Shown piece after piece: positions 31,346 through 45,322 of a stretch of DNA of 64,000 nucleotides. The notes beneath the pieces were generated by a model. It was not told the DNA's origin. It ran no database searches and was given only the letters and a program-made list of their open reading frames with translations. Position 1 is the first letter of the stretch. Each line of letters begins with the position of its first letter. Position numbers and translations under genes: made by a program. The DNA is from Macrostomum hystrix (taxonomy: Eukaryota > Platyhelminthes > Macrostomidae): positions 4,007,001 through 4,071,000 of the forward strand of contig CATNEN010000025.1 of NCBI GenBank assembly GCA_950097015.1, read 5' to 3'.

Positions 31346-33944
31346 CACAGTTGTTTCATCCCTCTATGGTTCTAAAGGAGGTCTAATATCTTTCATGCCG
31401 AGTCTATGACGTGTCGGGTTGTCTGTACCATAAGCTTACGCATAAATAGCGCCATGGCGTTTCTATGTGTAAAGATTGAAAAGAAAAGGTTTGCAGCTCT
31501 ATAGTTGACGATTAAGGCGGTGAGGAGCACCGGTTGGCGGTCCAACAGCGGAAGCGTGTCGTGTATTTGGCTCATATTTAACGGACACATACACGCAGCA
31601 ACACAAATGCAAACGCGCAAACTATGCAGAGATGCTTTGCTGGATTCCATTCCATTCATTCACTGGCTTGATGGACTGGTCGACTAAGGCAGTCAGACTG
31701 TCAGAGCGAAGCTTTGGCGGCGGCGGAGGCCCCGGCAGTCGGCTTGATGCCGGAACTTTGGTGGGGGGAGGAGTGGAGCTTCTATAGCGGTGCATTGTCA
31801 ATGGAAGCATTTTTTACCCGGTGCGCGACGATGGTGTTGGCCATGATTCGTTTCTGTTAAAGTGAGGATGATCGTGTTGTATGCATAAGAGAAGACCTGT
31901 ACCCACCCGGCTAATGGGCGGTGCTGATAGCTCGGCAGGCAAATATAGCTTGCTTGCTGACAGTGTTTGGCATACAGTCACGAGCCGATCATCCCTGTTC
32001 GTCCCCAATGACTGTCATTTCACCTGTATTTGGAGATTAGGAGCTTGCCAGTTTTTTCTGAAATAAATTCCATCACGGCAACCTTTCAGTATAGGAATGT
32101 CCGAAAAACATATCACATAATATCCGCATGCGTTTGTGTGTATGCACGGAAACAAACAACATGGAGCCTCATTCTCTCCGTGCTCTTGTCCGTTCTCTTG
32201 GCATTGGTGCCGAGATTCCTTTGTTTAAGTTGCCTCCATTCTAACTGTTGCTTCTCGCTATACCGCCCTCTGTGTCGTTGACTATAGGCTTGTCGTCTAT
32301 CTTTCTACCTCCGGCCTACCCAAGAAATTCGCCTTCTTCTCTACAAGCTATTCTTCTGCTTGGCCACGGCCTAAAACTCCCCCCTCTCTGGCCCGGCCAC
32401 TAATTTGCAGCCCCCAGTTTTGGTGGTACAATGCCGCCTGCTGCCTCCTCATTGGTTAAATTGCGGTTGGCAGAGTGCACGCAACTGGGCGGCGCATTGG
32501 TCTGGTCCTGGGTACTGGTACAAGGCTGAGCTCTAATAAGAATACAACAGGAGTTCCTGGCTGTCTGGCTTAGCCAACCATCTGCTTTTGTGTAGCCGGC
32601 CTAGGTGTTCCATTCATTGACTGCTTGTTTCAGCGTTCTCGGCTTTGTCGGAGCCTAGATTCAGCGCTAGTCGACGGAGTCTGCGAATTTAGGCATTGAA
32701 AATAGAATTCAACGAGCTAGTTAAATTAGTTTGTTGCCTTTCATCAATGATAAAGGAGGGAAATAGAGCTACGATACGCTTAAGACTGACAAGTTTGATC
32801 GATTAATTGCGGGCTTGTTTCTTTAATCCGTCGATTCTTGCTGGATTAACTGTTGCAGCGATACTCGTTAACAAACTGTTATATTTCTGCGTCATCAAAG
32901 ATTTTCTGGTAAGGTATCTTCTAGATTTCTAATAGTCGCCTACAGTTTATTTTCATAAGAAACTTTATTTGTGAAATTAAGCTGTTTAACAATTGTATCC
33001 AGATTTTTTACGCCTCCAAGCGGCTTTTCAATCGGGCTTCATCATTCTGCTTTGAGCATTCAAAAGCAGAAGCATGAATCTCATCTCCACCCCAAAGTCA
33101 TCCGGAAGTGTCTCCCCCCAATCTACCCTTGGCCCTTCCAGTAAGCGCCGGTACTCAAGAGCCGGCTATGGCTATAGTAGCAATTTCTGCCGCTTGAGGT
33201 TATCACATTAAAGCATGCAGAGACGGGGTAGTGTGCGATCAGTTTCTGGCTAGACTTGGCGCTGGACCGAGCGTATTATATTGCCTCGGATTGGATAAGA
33301 TAAAAAGGCAAAGTTTTTCCTCCGCCCCAGCCTTCTTCCCCGTTTTTTTCAACCCTCGGCCGCACTTCAACAGTGGCTAGCCTGCACCTCCAGCCTTTGC
33401 GGCATCGGTTTAATCTTTCGGCCCCCGAATAGCAGGGAACAGAACAGAACAGAACAGGAGAGGGAGAAATGTAAGCATGATCGTTGAGGCTCCCAAGGAT
33501 AGTGTGTCGGCAACATCACTCTAAGCTCGTATTCATGTGTATGCAGATTTTGTGGCCCTTGTGTGTGCGTTTCCACATCGAGCAAACAGCAAAGTGGCCG
33601 CCTTACACCGTCATTCCTAGTCTCTTTCTCCTACTTTTTTACACCGCTGGCTACGAAAAATCCTCTTCCTGATCTTCTTCTCGTCGAATGCCAGTTTCCA
33701 GCCGATCAACTGCTATAACAACCAGTTGCTTTCCTACGAGTGTAGATGGCCTTTTGTCTTAGCTGCAATACATTGAATACGTTGCCTGGTACAGTTTTTA
33801 TGACTAGCAGGAGTATGTGAAGCAGTAATATGACGCGCCAATGCTAAGTTTCATGGAGTTGTTGAAAACAACGAAATAAAGGACAGTGTACGTATTGTGA
33901 TCTTTCTACCACTTATTTAGTTAGGATTATTACTGTCACTTCAG
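31346..33944. other. Spacer, no supported gene
   Basis: A proline-rich minus-strand frame (31622-31810, with ATG) contains LPGPPPPPKLRSDS but has no splice donor or homologue that I recognise. Nothing else stands out. Confidence 0.45.
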
Positions 33945-34120
33945 CACCCAAGCTTCACCTCGTCAGCATGTCTTGAGCACCCAAGCTACACCTCCTCGCA
34001 ATGTCTTCAGCACTGAAGCTACACCTCCTCGCAATGTCTTCAGCACTGAAGCTACACCTCCTCACAATGTCTTCAGCACTGAAGCTACATCTGCTCACAA
34101 TGTAAATTGAGCACTGAAGC
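33945..34120. repeat. 33 bp tandem repeat, about 5 copies
   Basis: The unit is cttcagcactgaagctacacctcctcgcaatgt. The cttcagcactgaag part is itself a short inverted repeat. Confidence 0.88.
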
Positions 34121-35419
34121 GACGCCACCAATCTTACTTGCTATCACCATCACCTCATCACTTCAACTATGTGTGTTTTACTACCTGAGACTGCTACTTA
34201 TTTTTCCCAGTACTCTCGAATTACTCGCCAAGGCAACAGTGTATATTTGATGTCATTTTTTTCTCGTCGTCGGTTATCGAACTATTTTCGAATCTGATCT
34301 GCCGTTTTAACACGCACGCACGTCAGCGCGAGCCACTGCAGTCCGCTATGCATTCTACCCACACTCTGACTGTGCCATCGTGTGTATTTGTGTTCTGGAT
34401 CGCTAGCTCAAACTGGGCTTGCTTCCCTTGCATAGTCCCCCTCTTTTGTTTTTTCTTTGTTGCTCAAGTTCCCACAAGCTGTTGCTGAGCTTAGTTTTCG
34501 GTCGGGGGCGTTTGAGTTGTTGGCCGATGGTGTCTGAGTCGACACGGACCGAGGTCGTGTGCCCCCCAGGGGGAGCAGCCGTTCTGGGCTGGAAGCTGCG
34601 GGACCTTGGCGGTGGAAGAATAGGTTTAGGAGGCGGAGAAGGAGAAAAAAGGCGACTCTCCGCGCTTTTCATCCAATATTTCATTTTCTCGCCAGCCCTC
34701 CCCCCAAGCCGACCCGCTTCGCTCAGTTGGGGGGCGGTTGGCTGCGAGCAGCGCCGATCCATTGAACCGCTTCCTGACTGACAGTTGGGACTACAAAAGC
34801 GAATCTAGCTGTTGGGCTACTGAGTGTCGGGTAAGCGGACTGAAACAATGGCACGAAGGGAGCCGGTGGGAGGGGCTGTTTTTGGTGTGTATGAGGCGTG
34901 GCGACAGGCTTGGAAAGGGGATACACGCTTTTTTGAAGAATCAAAAACAACAAAGCGAAACTCAGTTATGAGTGATTCTTTTGCGGGTTCTAAAGCTTTC
35001 GGATTTGAGGGAGTATTAGGGACCTCTACTAGGGTATTGACTGTCAAACTCCCACTGTGTTTTGCTGGCACTAAGCACACGCAGAGAAAAAACTGGCCAA
35101 CTATGCTCAGAATCTTCTCAGTCAGCTTAGCACCATGCTCAAACTGGCACATTCCAGTCCGTTCTCTAGATCTCATTTTTCGATTCTATATCCTGAAGAA
35201 TCTTGATAGATGCCTCTTGTTTAATAGAAATATTTTACCCTAGTGATATCTAGATTTTTTCGTTCGGTTATTTATCTTTTAGTGTCTAGTTTAAACTTTA
35301 AAACTTTAAACTAGTTTAAACACTCTAGATTTAACATATTAAGTCTGTAGATCAACCTAACTGTTTTCTAGATTGCGACTCACATTTTCTTGAGGTTTTC
35401 CATTCATTTTTTCTCTAGA
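34121..35419. other. Spacer with two unrecognised ATG frames
   Basis: A minus frame at 34403-34762 (119 residues, Pro- and Lys/Arg-rich) and a plus frame from the ATG at 34848 to 35243 (131 residues) are open in a GC-rich stretch. Neither has a recognisable domain. An inverted repeat of ctagtttaaa lies near 35288-35318, just before the 40 bp array. Confidence 0.4.
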
Positions 35420-38400
35420 TTTTAGTCTCTGTAGTCTATAATCCATTTAGTCTCTAGATTTTAGTCTCTAGATTTTAGTCTCTAGATTTTAGTCTCTAGA
35501 TTTTAGTCTCTAGATTTTAGTCTCTGTAGTCTATAATCCATTTAGTCTCTAGATTTTAGTCTCTGTAGTCTATAATCCATTTAGTCTCTAGATTTTAGTC
35601 TCTGTAGTCTATAATCCATTTAGTCTCTAGATTTTAGTCTCTGTAATCTATAATCCATTTAGTCTCTAGATTTTAGTCTCTAGATTTTAGTCTCTAGATT
35701 TTAGTTTCTGTAGTCTATAATCCATTTAGTCTCTAGATTTTAGTCTCTGTAGTCTATAATCCATTTAGTCTCTAGATTTTAGTCTCTGTAATCTATAATC
35801 CATTTAGTCTCTAGATTTTAGTCTCTAGATTTTAGTCTCTAGATTTTAGTCTCTAGATTTTAGTTTCTGTAGTCTATAATCCATTTAGTCTCTAGATTTT
35901 AGTCTCTGTAGTCTATAATCCATTTAGACTCTAGATTTTAGTCTCTGTAGTCTATAATCCATTTAGTCTCTAGTTTTTAGTCTCTGTAGTCTATAATCCA
36001 TTTAGTCTCTAGATTTTAGTCTCTGTAGTCTATAATCCATTTAGTCTCTAGTTTTTAGTCTCTGTAGTCTATAATCCATTTAGTCTCTAGATTTTAGTCT
36101 CTGTAGTCTATAATCCATTTAGTCTCTAGATTTTAGTCTCTGTAGTCTATAATCCATTTAGTCTCTAGATTTTAGTCTCTGTAGTCTATAATCCATTTAG
36201 TCTCTAGATTTTAGTCTCTGTAGTCTATAATCCATTTAGTCTCTAGATTTTAGTCTCTGTAGTCTATAATCCATTTAGTCTCTAGATTTTAGTCTCTATA
36301 GTCTATAATCCATTTAGTCTCTAGATTTTAGTTTCTGTAGTCTATAATCCATTTAGTCTCTAGATTTTAGTCTCTATAGTCTATAATCCATTTAGTCTCT
36401 AGATTTTAGTCTCTGTAGTCTATAATCCATTTAGTCTAGATTTTAGTCTCTGTAGTCTATAATCCATTTAGTCTCTAGATTTTAGTCTCTGTAGTCTATA
36501 ATCCATTTAGTCTCTAGATTTTAGTCTCTGTAGTCTATAATCCATTTAGTCTCTAGATTTTAGTCTCTGTAGTCTATAATCCATTTAGTCTCTAGATTTT
36601 AGTCTCTGTAGTCTATAATCCATTTAGTCTCTAGATTTTAGTCTCTGTAGTCTATAATCCATTTAGTCTCTAGATTTTAGTTTCTGTAGTCTATAATCCA
36701 TTTAGTCTCTAGATTTTAGTTTCTGTAGTCTATAATCCATTTAGTCTCTAGATTTTAGTCTCTATAGTCTATAATCAATTTAGTCTCTAGATTTTAGTCT
36801 CTGTAGTCTATAATCCATTTAGTCTCTAGATTTTAGTTTCTGTAGTCTATAATCCATTTAGTCTCTAGATTTTAGTCTCTGTAGTCTATAATCCATTTAG
36901 TCTCTAGATTTTAGTCTCTGTAGTCTATAATTCATTTAGTCTCTAGATTTTAGTCTCTGTAGTCTATAATCCATTTAGTCTCTAGATTTTAGTTTCTGTA
37001 GTCTATAATCCATTTAGTCTCTAGATTTTAGTCTCTGTAGTCTATAATCCATTTAGTCTCTAGTTTTTAGTCTCTGTATAGTCTATAATCCATTTAGTCT
37101 CTAGATTTTAGTCTCTGTAGTCTATAATCCATTTAGTCTCTAGATTTTAGTTTCTGTAGTCTATAATCCATTTAGTCTCTAGATTTTAGTCTCTGTAGTC
37201 TATAATCCATTTAGTCTCTAGATTTTAGTCTCTGTAGTCTATAATCCATTTAGTCTCTAGATTTTAGTCTCTGTAGTCTATAATCCATTTAGTCTCTAGA
37301 TTTTAGTCTCTGTAGTCTATAATCCATTTAGTCTCTAGATTTTAGTTTCTGTAGTCTATAATCCATTTAGTCTCTAGATTTTAGTTTCTGTAGTCTATAA
37401 TCCATTTAGTCTCTAGATTTTAGTCTCTATAGTCTATAATCAATTTAGTCTCTAGATTTTAGTCTCTGTAGTCTATAATCCATTTAGTCTCTAGATTTTA
37501 GTCTCTATAGTCTATAATCCATTTAGTCTCTAGATTTTAGTCTCTGTAGTCTATAATCCATTTAGTCTCTAGATTTTAGTCTCTGTAGTCTATAATTCAT
37601 TTAGTCTCTAGATTTTAGTCTCTGTAGTCTATAATCCATTTAGTCTCTAGATTTTAGTCTCTGTAGTCTATAATCCATTTAGTCTCTAGATTTTAGTCTC
37701 TGTAGTCTATAATCCATTTAGTCTCTAGATTTTAGTCTCTGTAGTCTATAATCCATTTAGTCTCTAGATTTTAGTTTCTGTAGTCTATAATCCATTTAGT
37801 CTCTAGATTTTAGTTTCTGTAGTCTATAATCCATTTAGTCTCTAGATTTTAGTCTCTGTAGTCTATAATCCATTTAGTCTCTAGATTTTAGTCTCTGTAG
37901 TCTATAATCCATTTAGTCTCTAGATTTTAGTCTCTGTAGTCTATAATCCATTTAGTCTCTAGATTTTAGTCTCTGTAGTCTATAATCCATTTAGTCTCTA
38001 GATTTTAGTCTCTATAGTCTATAATCCATTTAGTCTCTAGATTTTAGTCTCTGTAGTCTATAATCCATTTAGTCTCTAGATTTTAGTCCCTGTAGTCTAT
38101 AATTCATTTAGTCTCTAGATTTTAGTTTCTGTAGTCTATAATCCATTTAGTCTCTAGATTTTAGTTTCTGTAGTCTATAATCCATTTAGTCTCTAGATTT
38201 TAGTCTCTGTAGTCTATAATCCATTTAGTCTCTAGTTTTTAGTCTCTGTATAGTCTATAATCCATTTAGTCTCTAGATTTTAGTCTCTGTAGTCTATAAT
38301 CCATTTAGTCTCTAGATTTTAGTCTCTGTAGTCTATAATCAATTTAGTCTCTAGATTTTAGTTTCTGTAGTCTATAATCCATTTAGTCTCTAGATTTTAG

Positions 38401-38515
38401 TTTCTGTAGTCTATAATCCATTTAGTCTCTAGTTTTTAGTCTCTGTATAGTCTATAATCCATTTAGTCTCTATATTTTAGTTTCTGTAGTCTATAATCTA
38501 TTATAATCCATCTCT
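35420..38515. repeat. 40 bp satellite array, about 3.1 kb
   Basis: The unit is tagtctctagatttt plus agtctctgtagtctataatccattt, with extra 14 bp tagtctctagattt insertions in the left part. There are roughly 75 copies. Variants (gtttctg, tctata, caattt) recur in clusters, showing segmental duplication within the array. Confidence 0.97.
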
Positions 38516-40289
38516 AGATTTCGACTCCTTTGGTCTAATGATGTCGGCTCATCTGTTCTTTAGATTCCGTCCTGTTCGGTCAGATTTTTACTAACAAAAT
38601 GCGAAGTGATAAAAAAAGCTGCGAAACAAGCACGGAGAAAGAAATGAGTCGCAAGAATGGTGCAAATGGATACAACACGGAGGGGTTCTGAGTAGCAGCT
38701 TATAAACTTGTCTCTAGAAGCGATGTTGCTGCCGTGTTGGGGGTGGAGGCAGTTAAGACAGAGGAGGAGGTGGCAGGGGGAGCGAGCCTTTGTGAAAAGC
38801 TGTCAGAGGAGTGTCGCTCTACTCAGACTCAGTGCCGACTGCAGACTTTCAGCCCATAAAGCCAACAACTATATAATAGACGCCTCTTTCTTCATTTTAG
38901 CTTTACCAGTTTTTTTTCTTTCTCCTGCTCAGTTCACCTGAACCAATCCTTTCTTTTTCTCCTACTTGCTCCTCCTGCAACCTGCCTGTCTGTTTCTTTC
39001 TTAACGCACTCCCGCCTCTTGTGGCGGCGTTTAGTCGCTACAGGCAAATGCAATGCGATGCTGCTGCTGCTGCTGCTGCTGCTTCTGCTAAAGAGAGAAG
39101 GAGAGTGGCCCGGTAGTAGTTAGGTCTCTCAAAAAACCAGCAGCCAGGCACACGAATGGGATAACTGGGTAAAGGTTGGAGAGTGCTGCTGCTGCTTCTA
39201 AAAGAGGGAGAGTGGAGGTGTCGCTCTGGAAATTGAGGCGCGGGCATTGTTTTCAGTTCTTTAGCAATTGGTAGTGGAACTGCCGCTGGCGCCGGCCCCA
39301 CTTTGCACCTGCATCGCGGTGTCGCTCTTCTCCTCCCACTTTCTCTCCCCCTCACTTCTCTCTCTTTCACACCCCGTCAGAGTTTTGGGCGCAGATGCTG
39401 CAGAAGCATTGCTTTGCTATTCCACTGGGGTATTGGTGATTGCGAAAGGGGAGTGGGCGGGTAACTCAACGAGTGGCGCATTAACTGCCTACCTAGCTAC
39501 TAGCTCCCTCCGCGTGAGCCTCACTCTCACTTTCTCTAATTTCTCTTTCTCTCTCTTTTCAGCACTTGAGAATCTCGTCTTCCCCACATAGTTTGTGTGC
39601 TTCTAGTTTAGTGTGTCGTCACTTTCTCGCGCATGTACCTTTACCCAGCAAACCAGGTGCGTGCTTGATTGCAGAGCAGTGCGTACATTGTCGACGGCGC
39701 GTGTGTGCTATACGTGTAGGTGGAAATGGCAGTTTTTTGTTTGTTTTTTGCCGCTTCCGCCAACTGGTACAGTCGGGTCGGTGTTCGTCCGTAGGCCGGA
39801 GGTCGGGTCAAGCTGGCAGACAGGCACGCAGGGAGACAGACAGAGTTATGAGTATGAGAACAAGTTGGAAGTAAGTCAGCAAGAAAGGTGAGAAACATAG
39901 CTATTACTAGCCCATGCCGGTGGTTGACAGGGATTTGCTTTCCGTTTTCTCCTATTTCTCCTAAAGCTTACCACTTGTGTAAAAGGCAAATCCACTAACT
40001 TCGATCCGAACCGCTGCATGAAGGAAGCGGAAAGAGAAGTCAGCAGGAAGACAGACGGTCAGACAGACATAGGTAGACAATGAATAAACAAAAAAGGCGC
40101 GGTGGTGACACAGCTAGAAAATTCCTGTGATTTTTCCAGTGTTCTCACACCGAATCTCTCTCTCTCTAGTGCAATTGATACAGCTGGTCATATACTATTT
40201 AGCCGCTTTTTGAAGCGTTAAAATAATCTTTTTATCGCACACTTTTTCGTGTGCTCACTAAATAGAGATGTACGAAATAGAATTCGAGT
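38516..40289. other. Spacer; possible upstream noncoding exon at 39563-39870
   Basis: At 39541-39562 a long pyrimidine tract ends in cttttcag, a strong acceptor. At 39871 stands gtaagt, a consensus donor. The 308 bases between are CpG-rich and have no long ATG frame. On the plus strand this could be a 5' UTR exon of the TCF gene, but no transcript supports it. A ctg run lies at 39058-39082. Confidence 0.3.
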
Positions 40290-41435
40290 CTACTGTCAAT
40301 GGTATATAGAAGGACACCTCTGTCTCTGGAGTCTACAAGCAATTGTATCTGGTAGGACACCTGTCTCTTGAGTCTACAAGCAATTGTATCTGGTAGGACA
40401 CCTGTGTCTCTCGAGTCTACAAGCAATTGTATCTGGAAGGACACCTGTGTCTCTTGAGTCTACAAACAATTGTATCTGGAAGGACACCTCTGTCTCTTGA
40501 GTCTACAAGCAATTGTATCTGGAAGGACACCTGTGTCTCTTGAGTCTACAAGCAATTGTATCTGGAAGGACACCTCTGTCTCTTGAGTCTACAAGCAATT
40601 GTATCTGGAAGGACACCTGTGTCTCTTGAGTCTACAAGCAATTGTATCTGGAAGGACACCTGTGTCTCTTGAGTCTACAAGCAATTGTATCTGGAAGGAC
40701 ACCTGTGTCTCTTGAGTCTACAAGCAATTGTATCTGGAAGGACACCTCTGTCTCTTGAGTCTACAAGCAATTGTATCTGGAAGGACACCTGTGTCTCTTG
40801 AGTCTACAAGCAATTGTATCTGGAAGGACACCTCTGTCTCTTGAGTCTACAAGCAATTGTATCTGGAAGGACACCTGTGTCTCTTGAGTCTACAAGCAAT
40901 TGTATCTGGAAGGACACCTCTGTCTCTTGAGTCTACAAGCAATTGTATCTGGTAGGACACCTCTGTCTCTTGAGTCTACAAGCAATTGTATCTGGAAGGA
41001 CACCTGTGTCTCTTGAGTCTACAAACAATTGTATCTGGAAGGACACCTCTGTCTCTTGAGTCTACAAGCAATTGTATCTGGAAGGACACCTGTGTCTCTT
41101 GAGTCTACAAGCAATTGTATCTGGAAGGACACCTCTGTCTCTTGAGTCTACAAGCAATTGTATCTGGAAGGACACCTGTGTCTCTTGAGTCTACAAGCAA
41201 TTGTATCTGGAAGGACACCTGTGTCTCTTGAGTCTACAAGCAATTGTATCTGGAAGGACACCTGTGTCTCTTGAGTCTACAAGCAATTGTATCTGGAAGG
41301 ACACCTCTGTCTCTTGAGTCTACAAGCAATTGTATCTGGAAGGACACCTGTGTCTCTTGAGTCTACAAGCAATTGTATCTGGAAGGACACCTCTGTCTCT
41401 TGAGTCTACAAGCAATTGTATCTGGTAGGACACTT
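40290..41435. repeat. 43 bp satellite array, about 26 copies
   Basis: The unit is gtctcttgagtctacaagc plus aattgtatctggaaggacacctgt. Two alternating variants (cctgtg and cctctg) occur along the array. The first few units are two bases shorter. Confidence 0.96.
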
Positions 41436-41459
41436 AAAATGATTCACGTATTGAGTCGA

Positions 41460-41970
41460 CAGTTATAGCTACATTATGAAATGACACACCTCTTGAAGCT
41501 ACAGTTAGAGCTAAATGATGAGACACCTCTTGAGTCCACAATTAGAGCTACGTGATGAAACGACACACCTCTTGAATCTACAGTTAGTGCTGCATGATGA
41601 AATGACACACCTCTTGAATCTACAGTTAGTGCTGCATGATGAAATGACACACCTCTTGAATCCACAATTAGAGCTACGTGATGAAATGGCACACCTCTTG
41701 AATATTTAGTTAGAGCTACGTGATGAAATGACACACCTCTTGAGTCCACAATTAGAGCTACGTGATGAAATGACACACCACTTGAATATATAGTTAGAGC
41801 TGCATGATGAAATGACACACCTCTTGAGTCCACAGTTAGAGCTGCATGATGAAATGACAGACCTCTTGAGTCCACAAATAGAGCTACGTGATAAAATGGC
41901 AGACCTCTTGAGTCCACAATTAGAGCTACGTGATGAAATGACACACCTCTTGAGTATACAGTTAAGAGGT
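41460..41970. repeat. 42 bp satellite array, about 12 copies
   Basis: The unit is gacacacctcttgagtccaca plus attagagctacgtgatgaaat. The cacctcttgagtctaca core is shared with the 43 bp array just to the left, so the two arrays probably have a common origin. Confidence 0.93.
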
Positions 41971-44900
41971 ACTTCGAGTCCACTCATTTGGATGTACCTC
42001 ACACGCCTTGATCGCGATCCAAATGATTTTTAATGTGTTTAACGTACAACTATCTAACAAATAAATAACCAGAAGCTTTCGGTGTTAACTGTCTATGTAG
42101 TGAGAATCAAACACTTTACTGTCCATCTTTAGTGCTTTAGAGCACGGTAATATTGGTCATTCGTGTTTTTTCTACTTTTTTGCCATGCCGTATGCTATTG
42201 TATTACAAGTGTATATTGCAGCAACAGTTGTCGCTGGCTCAGTTGATGGGCATCTTTCAGGCGTGTATAGAGTCTGCACTTGAAAAAAACTAGTTTTTCG
42301 GTAGTCTATTAACTGAAGATGCAACTTAAAATTACCCCTAGGTAACTTTCTGTAAACCATTGGACCTATTGTATTTGTAAAACATCACTTCTAAACTTAG
42401 AGCCTGGTTTAAAGTCATATTTCTTTAATAATGTCACGCATAGCATAAGAGCAACATGAAATTGTCAATTCATTTGAATTTATTTTCAGTAGAATGCACT
42501 AGGAGTCTAGAACGCAAGTAGAAAATTGCCATATCTTCCATTGCAATAGTTGTCAATCATATCGACAGCCTTATTGGCCGGATCTTTGCAGAACAGGCTC
42601 ATTCTTATAGTTGATTATTTATTGTAAACTAAACTTGAGCACACTGCTCAGTCATACTACCCAACTGCTGGCTGACAATTTCAAATGAGTCAATTTTTCG
42701 AAATTAAAAATTGGCAATGTGTCTCGCTGCCCCAACAAAGGGCACCACTCAGTTCGTTAAGATCCCAATAACATTCCATTTCTTCTCGTTTCCTTCTCCG
42801 AATAATCTCTTTAATAAAAAAATTTAATTTAATTTAATTTTAATCGCTTGGATTCTAGTTCAGAAAGTTGGTATATCCTTCACTTTTGTTATCATTTTAC
42901 CTTGCCATCCTTTTCTCGCTACTCACAGTAATATTGTAAGAACGTTGGTTTGAAGCGCATGTATCCTAGATGAAATCCGGTGACAACTGTAGGATTTTGG
43001 GATTTTGCCTCGACTTGCTTTCTCTTCCCCTCTCCGTCTCTCTCTCATTTGGTCGACGCACCAGGGGGAGGAGCTACTTTCCGAGTCTGTATCGCCTCAG
43101 CTTCAACCTGATTGGCTGCGCTAGCAGTTTCTCTTACCGTCTTAGCCCCCCGCGGACCCTTCGCCGACTGCGCCTGTGCTCCCGTCAGCTTCTGTATGCC
43201 TTCCCCAGTTCCTCATGCCTCCTCCACACCGTTGATCGGCAATATTTTTTGCCCCATCTATTTACGCATCTCAGCTCTCACTGACTCTAATCAACTTCTG
43301 GAGCATCGAAATTCAAACGAAGGAACCGACAGCAGCTAAAGCAGCTAAAACACTCCGTGCTATTACAAGTGAAACGGATTTCGCACTGTAAAGGTAACTT
43401 TCTCTCTCTCATTTTATATCTTAATCATAGCTGCTTCCCGCAGCTTGGATCCCTGTTGCGTTGCGCCCCCTGACCCTCTTGATATTTAGCATTCTCTCTA
43501 CAGAGTTCTCTACAGGCGGTCATAAGATGAGAAATTAATTAATTAACTACGTAACGATTTGTTAGAGTTTGTGCTCTATATCTATCTATCAATATGGTCC
43601 ACCTTTTCCCTCTGTCTCTCTTTTGAGAATTTGACGCTCGTAGTATAGGTATAGAAGGCAGATGCGTACCGCTCTCAATGTCTAATTTGTGTGCCAGTTC
43701 TGTTTTGTGTGTTCAGTGTTCGGTATTAGGCATGCTCTGTACTGTTCGAAAGTTAAAGAAATCGCTTTCAGGTTTTGGGGCATACGTCACTCACACCCTT
43801 TGCCAGCGGTGTAAGTTTACTTACCCCCCTCCCTCCCTCTCCCTCGTGTGTTGTGTGCGCCAGCTTGTAAAGCTTGATGCTTTGCACGCGTGGCGCAATT
43901 CAGTTTGCAGTTGATTAACTGAGTAGGGCCGAGGCCCCGATTGCTTCAACGGCTCGATTGTGTTTAAGTGGCGGCGCTGCAGGAAATTGAGAATAGAAGA
44001 ACTCGGGGTGGGGGGTTCCATTCTCACTTAAAAAGTTCTCTGTGTTTGTGGGGGGGCCCCACTTCATCATCTTCATCTTATTATCTAGCCAGCCTCTCCC
44101 ACCTGAGCTACCTGCGGCTCTGTTGTGCCAACCGCCCAGCTGGCCGCTTTCGCTTTCTCACTTTTTTCTTTATCTTCTTCTTCTTCTTTTCTTAGCCTAT
44201 TTAATTCTCGGAATTCTTTTCGCTACTTACTCGCGCATTCAGTCCTGAGCGCTCCTCCCCCCTTTGCCCGTGTGTGTCATCTGTCATTTATATTCATAGC
44301 CATTTAAGTGTTGACCAAACTCTGCTTTCTGCTCCCTCTCTCGCTCTGTAAATAAAGAATCGTTTCCCACTGTCTTTATTTTTATCATTCTCTGTTCTAG
44401 CCTGAATGTTCGTTCATGTTCAACAAATTAGTTCTCATTGGTTAAGCCACTGTTCCTTAGAACCCACCCGAATATTCTATCAAATATCGGCCTGCTCTCT
44501 TGTCAGTTTTTTGTCTTTGCTGTGTCCTGCCAATCCATCCTTAAAGTGCTGCGAGCGTAAAAATAGCTCTTAGAGGCTATCAATATCACTGGCACTCCAC
44601 TATTAGCCCTAATCGTCCAGGAAGTTTGTCTCTGTCCAGAGGAAGTTAACGAGACGCCTAGACTACAACTAATCCAATACAGAAGGAGAAGTATTTTAAC
44701 GCACATTCTGTCTGTGCGCCTCGTGTGTCTCAATTCATCAAATCGCTTTTTGTCTATCTTGTCAATTGCGATTTTTCGCGTAGCTTGGATTCTTCAGCTA
44801 TTGTTGTATTTGACCCGACCAAATAAATTTCAGTGAGGTAAGCGTTGTGAAGAAATACTCATTTTGCGTCTGTATTTTCTAGTTGCCTATGCTTTATTGA

Positions 44901-45322
44901 AGACTGAAGGAAAGCGCACACGAAAACTCATTCGAAGGCCTGCAGGAATTAAGCCTTCTGAGATGACGGAGGCTGGCCCACCCGCCCTCATCTCCGACTA
45001 ATTAATTGTTTGTTCTCCTTTCTCTGTCTGACGGCCGCTTTTGTCTTTGACGGCTTCTTCTTCTAATCCCTATATGCCTGGGCAAAGGTATTCAATTGCG
45101 TTCTATTCTCTACCCTCCCCCCTTTGTCTCACATCGAGTTTCTTTTGTCTAAAAAAACGCCGCCGCTTTCATTTAATCCGGCCCCGGACCAGATTATCAG
45201 TCAATAATTTGATTTTCGGCCCCTATAATTTGCGAATGAAATTTAACAAGAGAAGTCACTATTTTTCGTTATAAAAATGCGTCAGGAAATTAAATTGTCT
45301 TTTTTATAATTTTCCCTTTCAG
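41971..45322. other. Upstream region of the TCF gene, no supported coding sequence
   Basis: Alternating pyrimidine tracts and unique sequence. Several short open frames have no recognisable domains. Promoter elements could not be assigned. Confidence 0.45.

Noticed and set aside
34403-35243. Two unrecognised ATG frames of 119 and 131 codons
   Set aside because: Length is within chance for this composition, and they show no domain and no supporting splice sites.
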